From positions 119,460-183,459 of the forward strand of contig JANQMU010000082.1 in assembly GCA_028279875.1 (NCBI GenBank): DNA of 64,000 nt, read 5' to 3'. This stretch comes from Rhizobiaceae bacterium. Its GTDB lineage: Bacteria > Pseudomonadota > Alphaproteobacteria > Rhizobiales > Rhizobiaceae. Under the pieces are notes generated by a model, which ran no database searches, was not told the DNA's origin, and worked only from the letters and a program-made list of their open reading frames with translations. Both the position numbers and the translations under genes were made by a program. Below are positions 9,606 through 18,999 of the stretch, in pieces; positions within the stretch are counted from its first letter, which is position 1, and each line of letters begins with the position of its first letter.

Positions 9606-10727
9606 ATGGCAACACAGGTAAGCAGGGCATCGCTGAGGCGCCAGGTGATCTTCTGGTTGGCCACATTTTTGTTCTTCGGCCTGTTCCTCTACATATTCCG
9701 CGGCATTCTCCTGCCCTTTGTTGCCGGAATGGCGCTGGCCTATTTTCTCGATCCGGTGGCTGACAGGCTGGAGTCCTGGGGCGTATCAAGGATCATCGCG
9801 ACCGTGCTGATCCTCATCAGTTTCCTGCTGATTTTCGTCGTGGCCCTGATGATCGTGGTGCCGATCCTCGCCACCCAGGCCAGCGATTTCATCCAGAAAC
9901 TGCCCGACTATGTGGCGCAGTTGCAGGGGCTCATCGCGTCATCGGATTCCACCTGGCTCAAGGACTGGATCGGGCTCGAAATGCCCGATCTCAAGGCGTC
10001 GCTCGGCGGCCTGCTGTCGGAGGGAGCCGGGCTGGTGGGAACCCTGCTTCTCCAGGTCTGGAATTCCGGCAAGGCGCTTGCCGATCTGGCCTCGCTGTTC
10101 GTCGTCACCCCGGTCGTCGCCTTCTATCTGTTGCTGGACTGGGATCGCATGATCAAATCGGTCGATGACTGGATTCCGCGTGAATATCTGAAACCGGTGC
10201 GCGAGATTTCCACCGACATGGACAGTGCAATTGCCGGTTTCGTGCGCGGCCAGGGCAGCGTCTGCCTCATTCTCGGCGTCTATTACGCCATCGGCCTGAC
10301 CCTGGCCGGTCTGAATTTCGGTCTGCTCATCGGCCTGTTTTCGGGGCTGATCAGTTTCATTCCCTATGCCGGTTCATTTGTCGGGCTGGTCCTTGCTGCA
10401 GGTGTCGCACTGGTCCAGTTCTGGCCCGATTACTGGTCGATCGCCATCGTCCTCGTCGTGTTCTTTTCCGGCCAGTTTGTCGAGGGCAACATCCTGCAGC
10501 CGAAACTGGTCGGCAACAGTGTCGGTCTGCACCCGGTCTGGCTGATGTTCGCGCTGTTCGCCTTCGGATCGCTGTTCGGGTTTGTCGGACTGCTCGTCGC
10601 GGTTCCGGCCTCTGCGGCGATCGCCGTCCTGGTGCGTTTTGCAATCCGCCGCTATCTGGAAAGCGACCTGTATGACAACGGGCGCGCCAAAAGACCCGTG
10701 AGCGGCGCTGAAGGCGGTGATGAGTAG
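9606..10727 (+). CDS. AI-2E family transporter (PerM-like permease)
   Basis: A 373-residue inner-membrane protein of the PerM/TqsA family. It starts with a pair of hydrophobic segments (VIFWLATFLFFGLFLYIF, then FVAGMALAYFLDPVAD). A large loop between about residues 110 and 160 and a C-terminal block with YFSGLISFIPYAG-type and GNILQPKLVGNSVGLHPVWLM motifs follow. The substrate is unknown: family members have been linked to AI-2 export and to Na+/H+ exchange. The ATG at 9606 has AGGAG at 6 nt; the ATG at 9600 lies too close to it. The last 8 nt overlap the hda gene, which is therefore probably co-translated. Confidence 0.88.
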   Translation: MATQVSRASLRRQVIFWLATFLFFGLFLYIFRGILLPFVAGMALAYFLDPVADRLESWGVSRIIATVLILISFLLIFVVALMIVVPILATQASDFIQKLPDYVAQLQGLIASSDSTWLKDWIGLEMPDLKASLGGLLSEGAGLVGTLLLQVWNSGKALADLASLFVVTPVVAFYLLLDWDRMIKSVDDWIPREYLKPVREISTDMDSAIAGFVRGQGSVCLILGVYYAIGLTLAGLNFGLLIGLFSGLISFIPYAGSFVGLVLAAGVALVQFWPDYWSIAIVLVVFFSGQFVEGNILQPKLVGNSVGLHPVWLMFALFAFGSLFGFVGLLVAVPASAAIAVLVRFAIRRYLESDLYDNGRAKRPVSGAEGGDE

Positions 10728-11433
10728 CGACGCCGACGATCCGGCGGACCAGGCCGCCGAGCAACTGCCGCTGGATTTCAAGCATCCGGCCAGCAGCGCC
10801 CGCGACGATCTGGTCGTATCCTCGCCCCTGGACGCCGCCATCGGGCTGATCGATCGCTGGCCGGCATGGCCGTCGCCGGTCGTCATCCTGGCCGGACCGA
10901 CGGGGTCGGGCAAGACCCATCTGGCCAATATCTGGAAGGAACGCACCGGCGCCCGGCCGATCGACGCCCGGGCAGGCGGCGAGCCCCCGGAGCATCCGGT
11001 CGACACCGGCCCGCTGCTGATCGAAGATATCGACCGGCAGGGTTTTGACGAAACGCGATTGTTCCATCTCATCAACACGGTTGCCCAGAACGCGACCCAT
11101 CTTCTGATCACCACCCGCGCCTGGCCTGCCGCGTGGCCGGTGACACTGCCGGACCTGCGGTCCCGGCTGAAAGCCGCCACCGTTGTCGAAATCGGCGAGC
11201 CGGATGATCTGCTGCTCGCGCAGGTCATTGAGAAGCTGTTCGCCGACCGGCAGATCGCCGTCGACCCGAAAATTGTGTCCTATCTGGTGCAGCGCATGGA
11301 GCGGTCGCTCGATGTGGCACAGGAGATCGTCGATCGCGTCGACGCGCTGGCGCTTGCCCGGCGTGCCAGGATAAGCCGGGCGCTGGTCGCCGAAGTGCTG
11401 GGCCAGTGGGACGACGGTGCGAGCGGCACTTAG
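10720..11433 (+). CDS. hda: DnaA-related regulatory protein, Hda/HdaA type
   Basis: A 237-residue truncated DnaA homologue lacking the DNA-binding domain IV. It has a beta-clamp binding peptide QLPLDF at residues 15-20, Walker A GPTGSGKT at about 59-66, Walker B LLIEDID and a sensor-like LLITTRAWP. In Caulobacter and E. coli such proteins work with the clamp to stimulate ATP hydrolysis by DnaA after initiation (regulatory inactivation of DnaA). It overlaps the AI-2E gene by 8 nt. An adjacent GTG at 10717 is an alternative start. Confidence 0.87.
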   Translation: MSSDADDPADQAAEQLPLDFKHPASSARDDLVVSSPLDAAIGLIDRWPAWPSPVVILAGPTGSGKTHLANIWKERTGARPIDARAGGEPPEHPVDTGPLLIEDIDRQGFDETRLFHLINTVAQNATHLLITTRAWPAAWPVTLPDLRSRLKAATVVEIGEPDDLLLAQVIEKLFADRQIAVDPKIVSYLVQRMERSLDVAQEIVDRVDALALARRARISRALVAEVLGQWDDGASGT

Positions 11434-11458
11434 GGCCGGCTTGCGCCGGTTGCCGGCC
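11434..11458 (+). terminator. Hairpin after hda, weak terminator candidate
   Basis: Immediately after the hda stop codon there is a 7-bp inverted repeat (GGCCGGC at 11434-11440 with GCCGGCC at 11452-11458) around an 11-nt loop. No U-tract follows, so intrinsic termination is uncertain. Confidence 0.35.
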
Positions 11459-11557
11459 GGAATATTGCCGTCATGTCGTGGAATTGTCGGGATAGTGTCG
11501 TGGTGCGATAATCCGTTTGGTGGCACATGGTAGCCGTGAGCAGCAGGAAGAAATCCA

Positions 11558-12052
11558 GTGATCATTAGAAAGCTTCGCATGGACAAGGGCCTCTCGCAGG
11601 AACAGCTTGCGGCAATGGCTGGTATCAGCACCCGCACCCTGCAGCGCATCGAACGCGGTGCCAATGCCAGTCCCGAAACGCTCAAATGCCTCGCCGCTGC
11701 TCTCGACACGGACTTCGCACGTTTGAGAAAGGACCAGCAAATGCCGCCGAATGATGCCGCAACGCTCCCGGAACTGAATGCGGATGAACGGGAAGCCATG
11801 GAATATGTCCGCGACATCAAGGCGTTTTACACGCATGCCATGCTGTATGGTGTCGTCACGGTCGGGCTGGTGGTTTTGAACCTTTTGACCAGTCCGGGTT
11901 ATTTCTGGGCCATCTGGCCGGCCCTCGGCTGGGGAGTCGGTGTCGCGGCCCATGGGCTCAGCGTTTTCGAATTTGTCAATCTGTTCGGAAATGACTGGGA
12001 AAAGCGCCAGATCGAGAAGCGGCTTGGCAGGAGGAAATGGGGCCGTCAGTGA
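11558..12052 (+). CDS. Helix-turn-helix XRE protein with C-terminal 2TM domain
   Basis: A 164-residue fusion. Residues 2-56 form a Cro/C1-type helix-turn-helix (KGLSQEQLAAMAGISTRTLQ, then RIERG). After a linker, two hydrophobic segments (about residues 89-110 and 115-140) form a 2TM module, followed by a basic tail RRKWGR. The protein is thus a membrane-tethered putative regulator; its targets and signal are unknown. The start is GTG 11558 with AGGAAG about 7 nt upstream. It stands alone and meets the PhnM-like gene tail to tail, with a short overlap. Confidence 0.8.
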   Translation: MIIRKLRMDKGLSQEQLAAMAGISTRTLQRIERGANASPETLKCLAAALDTDFARLRKDQQMPPNDAATLPELNADEREAMEYVRDIKAFYTHAMLYGVVTVGLVVLNLLTSPGYFWAIWPALGWGVGVAAHGLSVFEFVNLFGNDWEKRQIEKRLGRRKWGRQ

Positions 12053-13176
12053 CGAACACCGATCACCGCGCCGCCGGCGATGGTGTGAAGGAGGCGCCAC
12101 GGACCTGAACAGTCGATGACGACGAGGTCGGCGCGACGGCCGATCTCGATCATGCCGCGGTCATTGAGGCACATCGCCGCCGCCGGGTTGCGGGATATGA
12201 GGTTCCACGCCTGAGCCATTGACTGCACGCCGCGACCGACGAGATGTTCGGCAGCGTGAAACAAGCTGGGATAATAATAGTCGGACGCAAGCACGGTGCA
12301 TCGTCCGTCGCGCACGGCATCCTCGGCTGACAGGGCGCCGGTGTGACTGCCGCCGCGGATGACGTTCGGCCCGCCCATGACGACATGTTCGCCATTGGCC
12401 ACAGCATCCGCCGCGACCTCTGCTGCAAGGGGGAACTCGCAGGCGCGGATCCCGAGACTGCGATGGACCGCCCGCTCGTCGCAACTGCGCTCGTCATGGG
12501 ACAGCATCACCGCGCCGCAACGACAGGCAATGTCCGCGACTTGCCTGACCATGGCCGGGACCTGCGGTGCGCGATGCCCGACCGCGTCGACTTCCGCCAG
12601 GTACCGTTCCAGCGTGACCCCGGCGCGCAGCGCCCATTTGTCGAGTTTCCGGCTGTCGCCGGTCTTCGCTGTTTCCATCGTCGATGTGGTGTGATCGTTG
12701 AAGGCGATTGCCGGTGTCGGGTGTTCGGCGAGCCAGCGTGCGACATCGTCGACGGCATCATGGGCAAAGGTCTCCCAGCGCAATTGCACCCGATGATCGG
12801 CCGTCAGACGCGGACGCAACGCCCGCAACCCGTCCATGAACTGGCGACCGGCGGCAAGGCTTCGCGCTCCCGGTTCCCAGGAAATCGTCAGCCCGTGGAA
12901 GGCGGTCGTGATGCCATTGGCCAGCAACTGCCGGTCGACCGAACCCATGGCGATCGGAAAGGCGATATCGACGCCCGGACGCGGATGCAGTTCCATTTCG
13001 AAGGCGTCGCCATGGACATCGACGATGCCGGGCATGACGTGGTGGCCGTGGCAGTCGATCCGTACGCTGTCGGCCGCCGGTGTGTCGACGATTCGGCCCG
13101 CCTCGACATATACGTCCGCAATTTCGAATTCGCCGCCGGGTGTGAGCACCTGGCCGCCTGTCAGGCAAACAGACAT
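12046..13176 (-). CDS. PhnM-like amidohydrolase (alpha-D-ribose 1-methylphosphonate 5-triphosphate diphosphatase family)
   Basis: A 376-residue amidohydrolase-superfamily protein. The N-terminal beta-barrel leads into GIVDVHGDAFEMELHPRPG (about residues 53-71), the PhnM version of the metal-binding HxH region. LSHDE and SDYYYP (about 300) provide further metal and substrate residues, and the C terminus has NPAAAMCLNDRG with GRRADLVVID. In the C-P lyase pathway PhnM removes pyrophosphate from ribosyl-methylphosphonate triphosphate. No other phn genes are near, so the real substrate here may differ. ATG 13176 gives the family N terminus; the frame stays open upstream without homology. Confidence 0.82.
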   Translation of the reverse strand: MSVCLTGGQVLTPGGEFEIADVYVEAGRIVDTPAADSVRIDCHGHHVMPGIVDVHGDAFEMELHPRPGVDIAFPIAMGSVDRQLLANGITTAFHGLTISWEPGARSLAAGRQFMDGLRALRPRLTADHRVQLRWETFAHDAVDDVARWLAEHPTPAIAFNDHTTSTMETAKTGDSRKLDKWALRAGVTLERYLAEVDAVGHRAPQVPAMVRQVADIACRCGAVMLSHDERSCDERAVHRSLGIRACEFPLAAEVAADAVANGEHVVMGGPNVIRGGSHTGALSAEDAVRDGRCTVLASDYYYPSLFHAAEHLVGRGVQSMAQAWNLISRNPAAAMCLNDRGMIEIGRRADLVVIDCSGPWRLLHTIAGGAVIGVRH

Positions 13177-13470
13177 CTTCTTGTTTCTTCTCCCAATCCG
13201 GCGATCATGAAATCCCCGCTTAGCCGATTCGTGTGACCGGGAAATATCGCATTGCTGCGTAGAACGCCGCCGCCGATCGGCGCGCAGGGGACCCGATGGC
13301 ATACTCGTGGTCGCCGTGCCGGCAAACACACTTTATGGATGCGATTCCTTTTGTGATAGGATTGGCGTTGCTGTTTGATCCGCTGCCGGCACATGAACGA
13401 ATTTCGCATGGGCGAACGCTATCGCGGACACGATCCTGTTTTAACGCAAATTTCACTGCAGAGGTGCCGA
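13177..13470. other. Intergenic region between divergent phnM-like and ppk genes, no gene seen
   Basis: This stretch of about 290 bases holds the divergent promoters of the phnM-like gene and the ppk unit. Open frames across it (for example 13296-13559) have unconvincing composition and no start signals. I see no convincing operator or hairpin. Confidence 0.4.
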
Positions 13471-13566
13471 ATGAAGCAAAGACCTCCAGACCCGCGAAAC
13501 TGGTCTTTTCATTGGATCGTCACAATATTAGGGAATGGAGTGTTGAAAAAGGAGAGTGAGGCGTAA
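13471..13566 (+). CDS. Possible 31-residue leader peptide joined to ppk
   Basis: A short open frame starts at ATG 13471, 5 nt after a good ribosome-binding site (AGAGGT). It encodes [15 protein letters not shown], continues with [16 protein letters not shown] and stops with TAA at 13564-13566. The last base of this stop is the A of the ppk ATG, a TAATG junction typical of translational coupling. The frame was too short for routine gene calling. The peptide has no recognised domain. Whether it acts as a peptide or only as a coupling device upstream of ppk is unknown. Confidence 0.4.
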   Translation: MKQRPPDPRNWSFHWIVTILGNGVLKKESEA

Positions 13567-15767
13567 TGGACGACAAGACCATGGTGGGTGCGGCCGGAGG
13601 CGAAAGCACTGGCGACGGGACATCGCTCATGGAGAGTCCCGAGCGTTTCATCAACCGCGAGTTCTCCTGGCTGCAATTCAACCGGCGCGTCCTCGAAGAG
13701 ACCCAAAACAGCGCCCATCCCCTGCTGGAGCGCATCCGGTTCCTGTCCATATCCGCCGCCAATCTGGACGAGTTCTTCATGGTTCGCGTCGCCGGACTCG
13801 AAGGCCAGGTGCGCGAGCGTATCACCAGCCGCTCGCCGGACGGGCGCACACCGCTGCGGCAGCTCAACGAGGCGCTGGAGGAAATCGGCAAACTGCAACT
13901 GGAACAGCAGGCTTCGCTTGCCGTGCTGCAGCAATATCTCGCCGAAGAAGGCATCCACATCGTTCGCCCCGACGATATGGGCGCCGATGACCTGGAATGG
14001 CTGAACCGCGAGTTCTACAAATCGATCTTCCCGGTCCTCACGCCACTTTCCATCGACCCGGCACACCCGTTCCCGTTCATTCCCAATCTCGGCTTTTCGA
14101 TCGGCCTGCAATTGCTGAGCCGCAAGAAGAAGGAACCGATGACCGGGCTGTTACGCCTGCCGGTGGCACTGGACCGATTTGTGCGCCTGCCGGACAAGGA
14201 CGGCGAGGTGCGATACATGACCCTCGAGGACGTTGTCGGCCAGTTCATCGAGACGCTTTTTCCGGGCTACGACGTCAAGGGGTCGGGGACCTTCAGGATC
14301 ATCCGCGACAGCGATATCGAGGTGGAGGAAGAGGCCGAAGACCTGGTGCGCCTCTTCGAACGGGCGCTCAAACGCCGCCGCCGGGGATCGGTGATCCGCA
14401 TCGAATTCGACTCCGAAATGCCGAGATCGCTGCGCCATTTCGTGACCAGCGAACTGAACGTGCCGGAAGACCGGGTGGCGATCCTGCCCGGCCTGCTGGC
14501 ACTGTCGACCATTTCGGAAATCGTCGACACTCCCCGCGATGATCTCAAATACGAGCCCTATAATGCGCGGTTCCCGGAGCGGATCCGCGAGCATGCCGGA
14601 GACTGCTTTTCGGCGATCCGCGAAAAGGACATCGTCATCCACCACCCCTATGAGTCCTTCGACGTGGTGGTGCAGTTCCTGCGGCAGGCGGCGCGCGATC
14701 CCGACGTGCTGGCGATCAAGCAGACGCTTTACCGCACATCGAATGACAGCCCGATCGTCCGGGCGCTGATCGATGCCGCCGAGGAGGGCAAATCGGTCAC
14801 CGCGCTTGTCGAACTGCGCGCCCGTTTCGACGAGGAGGCCAATATTCGCTGGGCGCGCGATCTTGAAAGGGCCGGCGTCCAGGTCGTCTTCGGCTTCATC
14901 GAATTGAAAACGCATGCCAAAATGTCATTGGTCGTGCGCCGCGAAGAAGGCAAACTGGCAAGCTACTGCCACCTTGGAACCGGCAATTATCACCCAGTGA
15001 CGGCGAAGATCTACACCGACCTGTCGTTTTTCACATGCGACGCGGATATCGCCCATGACGTCGCCCATGTCTTCAACTTCATCACCGGCTATGGCGAGCC
15101 CACCGAGGAGATGAAGCTTGCGGTGTCGCCCGGCACGATGCGCACGCGGATGATCGAACATATCGAGACCGAGATCGAGCATGCCGAGAACGGCCGCCCG
15201 GCCGCGATCTGGATGAAGACCAACTCGCTGGTCGATCCGGAGATCATCGACGCACTGTACCGGGCAAGCCAGGCCGGCGTCGAGATCGATCTGGTGGTTC
15301 GCGGCATCTGCTGTCTGCGGCCGCAGGTCGAGGGGCTGTCGGAACGGATTCGGGTGAAATCGATCGTCGGGCGTTTCCTGGAGCATAGCCGGATTTTCTG
15401 CTTCGGCCGCGGCAAGGGACTTCCCAGCAAGGATTCGCTCGTCTATATCGGCTCGGCCGATATGATGCCGCGCAATCTGGACAGGCGGGTTGAAACGCTC
15501 GTGCCACTGTCCAACCCGACCGTCAAGGAGCAGGTTCAGTCGCAAATCATGCTGGGCAATCTGATCGACAATCAGCAGAGCTATGAGATATTGGAGGACG
15601 GGACATCAAGACGGATGGATGTGCGACCGGGAGAGGAACCATTCAACGCCCAGCTCTATTTCATGACCAATCCCAGCCTGTCCGGCCGCGGAGGGGCCAC
15701 GGCCTACAGCGCGCCCAAGATGATCGCCGGGATGATTTCCAAACAGGCCAAGACGCCGGAAAAGTAA
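13566..15767 (+). CDS. ppk: Polyphosphate kinase 1
   Basis: PPK1 reversibly polymerises the terminal phosphate of ATP into inorganic polyphosphate. The 733-residue protein has the N-terminal domain ([18 protein letters not shown]), the head domain with [11 protein letters not shown], and the two phospholipase-D-like catalytic domains. The autophosphorylated His is in HLGTGNYHP (His469). [14 protein letters not shown] and FLEHSRIF (second catalytic His) are present. The length is typical. It follows the possible leader peptide at TAATG and is 9 nt upstream of ppx, so the two form an operon for making and breaking polyphosphate. Confidence 0.97.
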   Translation: MDDKTMVGAAGGESTGDGTSLMESPERFINREFSWLQFNRRVLEETQNSAHPLLERIRFLSISAANLDEFFMVRVAGLEGQVRERITSRSPDGRTPLRQLNEALEEIGKLQLEQQASLAVLQQYLAEEGIHIVRPDDMGADDLEWLNREFYKSIFPVLTPLSIDPAHPFPFIPNLGFSIGLQLLSRKKKEPMTGLLRLPVALDRFVRLPDKDGEVRYMTLEDVVGQFIETLFPGYDVKGSGTFRIIRDSDIEVEEEAEDLVRLFERALKRRRRGSVIRIEFDSEMPRSLRHFVTSELNVPEDRVAILPGLLALSTISEIVDTPRDDLKYEPYNARFPERIREHAGDCFSAIREKDIVIHHPYESFDVVVQFLRQAARDPDVLAIKQTLYRTSNDSPIVRALIDAAEEGKSVTALVELRARFDEEANIRWARDLERAGVQVVFGFIELKTHAKMSLVVRREEGKLASYCHLGTGNYHPVTAKIYTDLSFFTCDADIAHDVAHVFNFITGYGEPTEEMKLAVSPGTMRTRMIEHIETEIEHAENGRPAAIWMKTNSLVDPEIIDALYRASQAGVEIDLVVRGICCLRPQVEGLSERIRVKSIVGRFLEHSRIFCFGRGKGLPSKDSLVYIGSADMMPRNLDRRVETLVPLSNPTVKEQVQSQIMLGNLIDNQQSYEILEDGTSRRMDVRPGEEPFNAQLYFMTNPSLSGRGGATAYSAPKMIAGMISKQAKTPEK

Positions 15768-15776
15768 CCGCGCCTC

Positions 15777-17294
15777 ATGGTTGAGTCGGAAGCCCAGGGG
15801 CGCTTGCCGGGCATTGCGCCGATATCGGTCGTCGATATCGGTTCCAACTCCGTACGGCTGGTGATCTATGAAGGGCTGAGCCGGATGCCATCGGTTCTGT
15901 TCAACGAGAAGGTGCTGTGCGGCCTCGGCCGCGGGATCGCCACCACCGGCATGCTCGATGATGAGGGCATCACCCGTGCGCTGGCGGCGCTGCGGCGCTT
16001 TCGGACCCTGTCGATCCAGGCAAGGGCGACCCGCATGCATGTGCTGGCGACCGCGGCGGCGCGCGAGGCGGCCAATGGGCCGGACTTTGTCGCCGAGGCG
16101 GAAGCCATTCTCGGACACGAGATCCGGGTGCTCAGCGGTGCCGAGGAAGCGCGTTTCTCGGCCCTTGGAATCATCAGCGGCTTTTATGATCCCGACGGCA
16201 TTGTCGGCGATCTGGGCGGCGGCTCCCTGGAACTGGTCGATGTGAAACATGGCGAGGTGGGCGAGGGCATCACGCTGCCGATCGGCGGATTGCGGCTTTC
16301 GGATCTTGCCGGTAACTCGCTTGGCCGGGCGCGCAAGATCGCCCGGACCAACATTGCCATGGCCGGATTGCTGGAGCGCGGGCGCGGACGCACATTCTAC
16401 GCGGTTGGCGGCACCTGGCGAAATCTGGCCAAACTGCACATGGAGTCCATCAGCTACCCGCTGCATATGACCCAGGGCTACGATATCCCCCTCGAGACGG
16501 CGAAACCCTTTCTGGAGAAGGTGCAGCTTAACGGCTCCTCCAAGAACAAGGCGATGCGCGCCGTTTCCCGCAACCGGCGAAGCCTTCTGCCCTATGGCGC
16601 CGTGGCGATGAGCGAGATCCTGCGGGCGATGCGCCCGGAAAAAATCAGCTTTTCGGCGCTCGGCGTGCGTGAAGGCTATCTGTATTCGCTGCTGGAGCAA
16701 GGCGACAAAACCCGCGATCCGCTGCTGACGGCTGCCGACGAACTCGCCATTTTGCGCGCCCGTTCGCCCGAACACTCGCGCGAACTGGCCGACTGGACGG
16801 AGGCCGCCTTCCGGACCTTCGGAATCGAAGAGACCGAGGAGGACAGGCGCTATCGCCGGGCGGCCTGCCTGCTTGCCGATATCAGCTGGCGAGCCCATCC
16901 GGATTATCGCGGTTCGCAGGCCCTGAACCTGATTTCCAACGGCACCTTTGCCGGCATCACCCATGCCGGACGTGCCTATCTGGCGCTTGCCAATTATTAC
17001 CGCTTCGAGGGGTTGCGAGGCGACTGGCTAAGCGAATCGCTGGCGGAAATCGCCACGCCGCGCTACCAGAAATTTGCAAAACTGCTGGGCGCTTTGCTGC
17101 GCGTCAGCTATCTGTTCTCGGCCTCCATGCCGGGCATCACACCGCTGCTTAAATTTGTCCCGGAAGGCGACGACACCATCGTCCTCAAGGGCCCGAGGCG
17201 CCTCAGCGACTTCGCCGGCGAACGCCTCGAGGTTCGGCTGCAGCAACTGGCGCGGCTGATCGGAAAGTCCATGTGCTTCTCCTTTGACGGGTAG
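15777..17294 (+). CDS. ppx: Exopolyphosphatase, Ppx/GppA family
   Basis: A 505-residue phosphatase that removes terminal phosphate from polyphosphate (and possibly hydrolyses pppGpp). The ASKHA fold landmarks are visible: VVDIGSNSVRLVIYEG near the N terminus, GAEEARFSALG, and the second phosphate loop GDLGGGSLELVDV (about residues 143-155). The C-terminal half has the HD-like helical domain seen in longer Ppx proteins (RAHPDYRGSQAL). It lies 9 nt after ppk in the same operon. Confidence 0.93.
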   Translation: MVESEAQGRLPGIAPISVVDIGSNSVRLVIYEGLSRMPSVLFNEKVLCGLGRGIATTGMLDDEGITRALAALRRFRTLSIQARATRMHVLATAAAREAANGPDFVAEAEAILGHEIRVLSGAEEARFSALGIISGFYDPDGIVGDLGGGSLELVDVKHGEVGEGITLPIGGLRLSDLAGNSLGRARKIARTNIAMAGLLERGRGRTFYAVGGTWRNLAKLHMESISYPLHMTQGYDIPLETAKPFLEKVQLNGSSKNKAMRAVSRNRRSLLPYGAVAMSEILRAMRPEKISFSALGVREGYLYSLLEQGDKTRDPLLTAADELAILRARSPEHSRELADWTEAAFRTFGIEETEEDRRYRRAACLLADISWRAHPDYRGSQALNLISNGTFAGITHAGRAYLALANYYRFEGLRGDWLSESLAEIATPRYQKFAKLLGALLRVSYLFSASMPGITPLLKFVPEGDDTIVLKGPRRLSDFAGERLEVRLQQLARLIGKSMCFSFDG

Positions 17295-17407
17295 TGGAGT
17301 TGCGGGAGCAAAGCGAATATTGGCTCAATTCCGACGGGCCGCCGCTTTCAAATGGTCGGGCGTTGACTTTCAATCGGTCGTCACCGAATTAACGCAGCGG
17401 ACACTCC

Positions 17408-17881
17408 ATGAGAAACGAGATCACTTTCACCCGATTGCCCCGGATTGAGCCGGGCGAAATCATGTCTCATATGTCCGACCCGCGTGTTGCCGAACACATG
17501 CCGCTTTTGACCTTTCAATGGGACGAGACCGCCGTGGCCGGATTTGTCGCTTCCAAGGAAGAGTGCTGGCGCCGCGACGGGCTTGGACACTGGGCCATTT
17601 TGCTCGACGGCAGATATGTCGGCTGGGGCGGGTTCCAGAAGGAGGGTGATGAATGGGACTTCGGTCTGGTCCTGAAACCGGAGGCCTTTGGAATGGGAAG
17701 GCGCATAGCACAAAAAGCGCTGGCGTTTGCCTTCGCCGATGAGCGGATTCCCTTCGTCACGTTTCTGCTGCCGCCGTCCCGTAAAAACCTGGGCGCCCTT
17801 GACCGGCTTGGAGCGAGACGTGTTGGCGAGGCTGAGTATGAGGGCGCCGTTTTTATCAAGTATCGACTTGAGACCGCGTGA
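17408..17881 (+). CDS. GNAT family N-acetyltransferase
   Basis: A 157-residue single-domain acetyltransferase of the GNAT fold. The acetyl-CoA binding loop reads FGMGRRIAQKAL (about residues 96-107), a variant of the usual R/Q-x2-G-x-G/A. HWAILLDGRYVGWGGFQ forms the central strands and RLGARRVGEAEYEG the C-terminal strand pair. The substrate is unknown; it could be an amino acid, amine or protein N terminus. The gene stands alone between ppx and the PCMT-like gene. Confidence 0.75.
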   Translation: MRNEITFTRLPRIEPGEIMSHMSDPRVAEHMPLLTFQWDETAVAGFVASKEECWRRDGLGHWAILLDGRYVGWGGFQKEGDEWDFGLVLKPEAFGMGRRIAQKALAFAFADERIPFVTFLLPPSRKNLGALDRLGARRVGEAEYEGAVFIKYRLETA

Positions 17882-18120
17882 CGAATTCCGAAAGGCGGTC
17901 ACGCGGTGGAGTCAAGTCCCCGCTGTTTTCCGCTGGCGGCGCATACCTGTAGAAAGCAAGAAAGCGCTGATCGAATGCAGAGATGCCTTTCAATGACCCA
18001 GTGTTGTCTGGCCTGACAGACAGTTCCCGTCTCGCGCGGTCGCAGGCGCATCCGTTGAGACAATTCGTCCATGTCAACGCCCATCATTCCGTGTCATTGT
18101 GCAGTCGGAGGAGCACGAAT

Positions 18121-18993
18121 ATGAAGACATCTGCAGAAGACCTTGATGTAGTGCGCCGGGCCTATGCGAAACAGATTTCGTCGGTCTTCGGCGTCACCGA
18201 CAAACGCGTTGAGGACGCTTTCTCAGCTGTCCGGCGGGAGGATTTTCTCGGCCCCGGACCATGGCAGATATTCCGGTTTCGTCAGAACTATGATCCGACG
18301 CCCGACGATGACCCCGTCTATCTCTACACCGACGATCTTGTCGGGATCGTGCCGGAACGCCATGTCAATAACGGCCAGCCCTCCCTGCATGCCTTTCTCT
18401 TGTCGCAGGCTTCCCCGCAGCCCGGCGATCACATCGTGCATGTCGGTGCGGGGGTCGGCTACTATTCGGCGATCATGGCCCACCTTGTCGGACCGTCCGG
18501 CAAGGTAACGGCCATCGAATACGATCCAGGATTGGCTGATCGGGCCGCAAAAAACCTCGAGCCGTTCGATAATGTGACGGTTGTTCAGGGCGACGGGAGC
18601 ACAGCGCCCTTTGAACCGGCCGATGCGATTTATGTGAATGCCGGCGCAACCCGTCCGGCCGAAACCTGGCTCGACGGATTAAAAGAAGGGGGACGGCTGG
18701 TCCTGCCGCTGACAACCGACAAGAGTTTCACACAGGCCGATTTCAGCAATATGCATCTGAGCGGTGCGGTCTTTCTGGTGACACGGTCGGGCGATGACCT
18801 GCCGGCACGGTTTATCTCGCCGGTGGCGATCTTTCCGTGCGAAGGCATGCGCGACGCGGAATCGGAAAAGGCGCTGGCGGCCGCGTTCCAAAATGGTGAC
18901 GGCAGAAAAGTAGCCCGCCTTGTGCGCTCGAACGATGTGCCGCCGGAGCAATGCTGGGTCCGGGCACCCGGATGGTGCCTGACATACGAGTGA
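18121..18993 (+). CDS. Protein-L-isoaspartate O-methyltransferase-like protein
   Basis: A 290-residue SAM-dependent methyltransferase-fold protein. The N-terminal region has VEDAFSAVRREDFLGPGPW, as in PCMT proteins. HIVHVGAGVGYYSAIMAHLVG (motif I, about residues 104-124) and VTAIEYDPGLADRAAKNL follow. PCMT repairs isoaspartyl residues; the extra C-terminal 60 residues and the changed substrate-loop mean the activity is uncertain. The start at ATG 18121 has AGGAG at 7 nt; the frame is open upstream to 17983 without coding character. It converges on rnd. Confidence 0.8.
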   Translation: MKTSAEDLDVVRRAYAKQISSVFGVTDKRVEDAFSAVRREDFLGPGPWQIFRFRQNYDPTPDDDPVYLYTDDLVGIVPERHVNNGQPSLHAFLLSQASPQPGDHIVHVGAGVGYYSAIMAHLVGPSGKVTAIEYDPGLADRAAKNLEPFDNVTVVQGDGSTAPFEPADAIYVNAGATRPAETWLDGLKEGGRLVLPLTTDKSFTQADFSNMHLSGAVFLVTRSGDDLPARFISPVAIFPCEGMRDAESEKALAAAFQNGDGRKVARLVRSNDVPPEQCWVRAPGWCLTYE

Positions 18994-18999
18994 CGTCAC

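Noticed and set aside
13296..13559. 87-codon frame before ppk
   Set aside because: No ribosome-binding site or recognisable product; the better-placed 31-codon frame at 13471 overlaps it in another frame.
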